Source of the DNA: Pseudomonas sp. G2-4
GTDB taxonomy: Bacteria; Pseudomonadota; Gammaproteobacteria; Pseudomonadales; Pseudomonadaceae
Direction: 5' to 3'
Assembly (NCBI RefSeq): GCF_030064125.1
Contig: NZ_CP125957.1
Span: 2,294,001-2,358,000, forward strand
DNA length: 64,000 nt
Shown: positions 62,920-64,000 of the stretch, in pieces
How positions within the stretch are numbered: the stretch's first letter is position 1
Layout: each line of letters opens with the position of its first letter
Made by a program: the position numbers and the translations under genes
The notes under the pieces: model-generated
Told to the model about the DNA's origin: nothing
Databases searched by the model: none
Seen by the model: only the letters and a program-made list of their open reading frames with translations

Positions 62920-64000
62920 ACCTTGAAAGCGTCGAAGTCGTGGTGATTGGCGCGGGGGCGGCGGGCATGGCGGCAGCGACGCGGTTGGCCGGGTTGGGCC
63001 TGCAGGTGGTGTTGCTGGATGAACAGGGGAGCCCGGGTGGGCAGATCTATCGGGGCATCAGCCTGGCACCTCTGTCACGGCGGGATTTGCTGGGGCCCGA
63101 TTATGCCCAGGGCAATGAATGGGTCCAGGCCCTGGCCGCTTCGAGCGTGCGTTATGAAAAAGGTGCATCGGTGTGGCAAGTGACGCGAGAGCGCCAAGTC
63201 AGTTATCTGCGTGAAGGCCGCCTGTATACGCTGGACGCCAAGGCCGTGCTGTTGGCCACCGGCGCCATGGAACGGCCGTTTCCGATTGCCGGCTGGACCT
63301 TGCCCGGTGTGATGAGCGTCGGCGCTGCGCAGATCCTGTTGAAAAGCTCAGGCCTGGCACCGAGCGAGCCGGTGGTATTGGCCGGCTGCGGCCCGCTGTT
63401 GTACCTGCTCGGCTGGCAGTACCTGCGGGCCGGTGTAACGATCAAGGCCCTGGTCGACACCACGCGGCCAGAAGATTACTGGCGCGCCCGTCGCCACCTG
63501 TTTGCTGCCTTGCGGGCCTGGCCGTACCTGCGCAAGGGGTTGGAGTTGATGCGCAGCTTGCGTACTGCCGGTATTGCTCACCACAGCGGTGCCGAAGACC
63601 TGGCAATCGAAGGCGAGCAGGCGGCGCAAGCCCTGACATTCAGTGTGTCCGGCAAGGCGCAACGCGTCGCCACGCGTTGCGTGCTGCTGCATCAAGGCGT
63701 GGTGCCGAACATCCAGTTCAGCCAGGCGTTGCGCGCCCGCCATGAATGGGACCCACAGCAGCTGTGTTTCACCCCGGTCAGCGATCCATGGGGGGAACTG
63801 GATGTGCCGGGGGTCTATGTCGCTGGAGACGGTGCGGGCATCGGTGGGGCGCAGGCAGCGGCGTTGCAGGGGCAATTGGCGGCGCTGGGGATTGCCGCGC
63901 GGCTCAAGTCGATCGGCCTCTCTGAACGTGACGACGAGGCTCGCCAGTTGCGCCTGAAACTGACAAGCAACCTGCGGATCCGCCCCTTTCTCGATGCGCT
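62916..64000 (+). CDS. FAD/NAD-type subunit of the amine dehydrogenase (partial)
   Basis: The frame opens at ATG 62916 and runs off the right edge without a stop, giving 361 residues. FAD motif VVVIGAGAAGMAAATRLAGL, then GSPGGQIYRG, the second motif LLATGAMERPFPIAGWTLPG and VYVAGDGAGIGGAQAAALQG. It is the large alpha subunit of the HcnB / opine oxidase type. The rest of the protein (probably a further 80-110 residues with a Cys-rich C-terminal part) lies outside the window. Confidence 0.9.
   Translation, partial: MNLESVEVVVIGAGAAGMAAATRLAGLGLQVVLLDEQGSPGGQIYRGISLAPLSRRDLLGPDYAQGNEWVQALAASSVRYEKGASVWQVTRERQVSYLREGRLYTLDAKAVLLATGAMERPFPIAGWTLPGVMSVGAAQILLKSSGLAPSEPVVLAGCGPLLYLLGWQYLRAGVTIKALVDTTRPEDYWRARRHLFAALRAWPYLRKGLELMRSLRTAGIAHHSGAEDLAIEGEQAAQALTFSVSGKAQRVATRCVLLHQGVVPNIQFSQALRARHEWDPQQLCFTPVSDPWGELDVPGVYVAGDGAGIGGAQAAALQGQLAALGIAARLKSIGLSERDDEARQLRLKLTSNLRIRPFLDA

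Overview
The window is a high-GC gammaproteobacterial chromosome segment, very probably a Pseudomonas of the fluorescens/putida group. The evidence is the order thrS-infC-rpmI-rplT-pheS-pheT-ihfA-merR-like-tRNA-Pro, the AUU start of infC, a DUF2790 small protein beside a heavy-metal two-component pair, and glcDEF. No replication origin, CRISPR array, rRNA or intact insertion sequence was seen.

Layout. (1) 1-2771: end of a ribose/nucleoside operon (rbsR 3' end, rbsK, rbsD, exported nucleoside hydrolase). (2) 2809-4802: small proteins, including a peptidase-inhibitor lipoprotein and a cold-shock protein. (3) 5176-12475: conserved translation and nucleoid block. (4) 12566-13044: tRNA-Pro(GGG), a short repeat and an IS3-family remnant, which look like the edge of an acquired segment. 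(5) 13087-27643: LysR regulator diverging from soxBDAG-purU-folD-livJHMGF-FAD oxidase. This would import an N-methylated amine or amino acid, demethylate it on tetrahydrofolate and release the C1 unit as formate; livM carries a one-base frameshift. (6) 27716-28495: fragments of an L-serine dehydratase and an MFS transporter, a decayed junction.

(7) 28577-35260: a TetR regulator with a palindrome array, then an AcoX-like kinase-fold protein, a strongly divergent GcvPA/GcvPB pair without GcvH, GcvT or Lpd, and an acyl-CoA ligase. This is one of the two best candidates for an undescribed pathway. An ABC exporter and a glutathione transferase follow on the other strand. (8) 38272-43264: heavy-metal response regulator and kinase with inverted-repeat boxes, a DUF2790 protein, an exported SDR and an NTP/NDP-exchange-like transporter. 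(9) 43301-47085: glycolate oxidase glcFED on the minus strand.

(10) 47312-56407: a GntR regulator with two winged-helix domains diverges from an amidase, a cyclic-imidase-like deacetylase, an MFS transporter, two SDRs, a small MCGLCG protein, a CobW GTPase and a binding-protein-fold protein with no signal peptide. I read it as a cyclic-imide (or related ring amide) catabolic operon with its own metal chaperone; this is the second candidate system. (11) 56410-64000: LysR regulator diverging from a polyamine-type ABC importer and a three-subunit FAD/2Fe-2S amine dehydrogenase of the HcnABC/opine-oxidase type, cut by the window end.

Starts were chosen by ribosome-binding-site spacing and by family lengths recalled from memory. 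All product names rest on motif reading; no database search was run.
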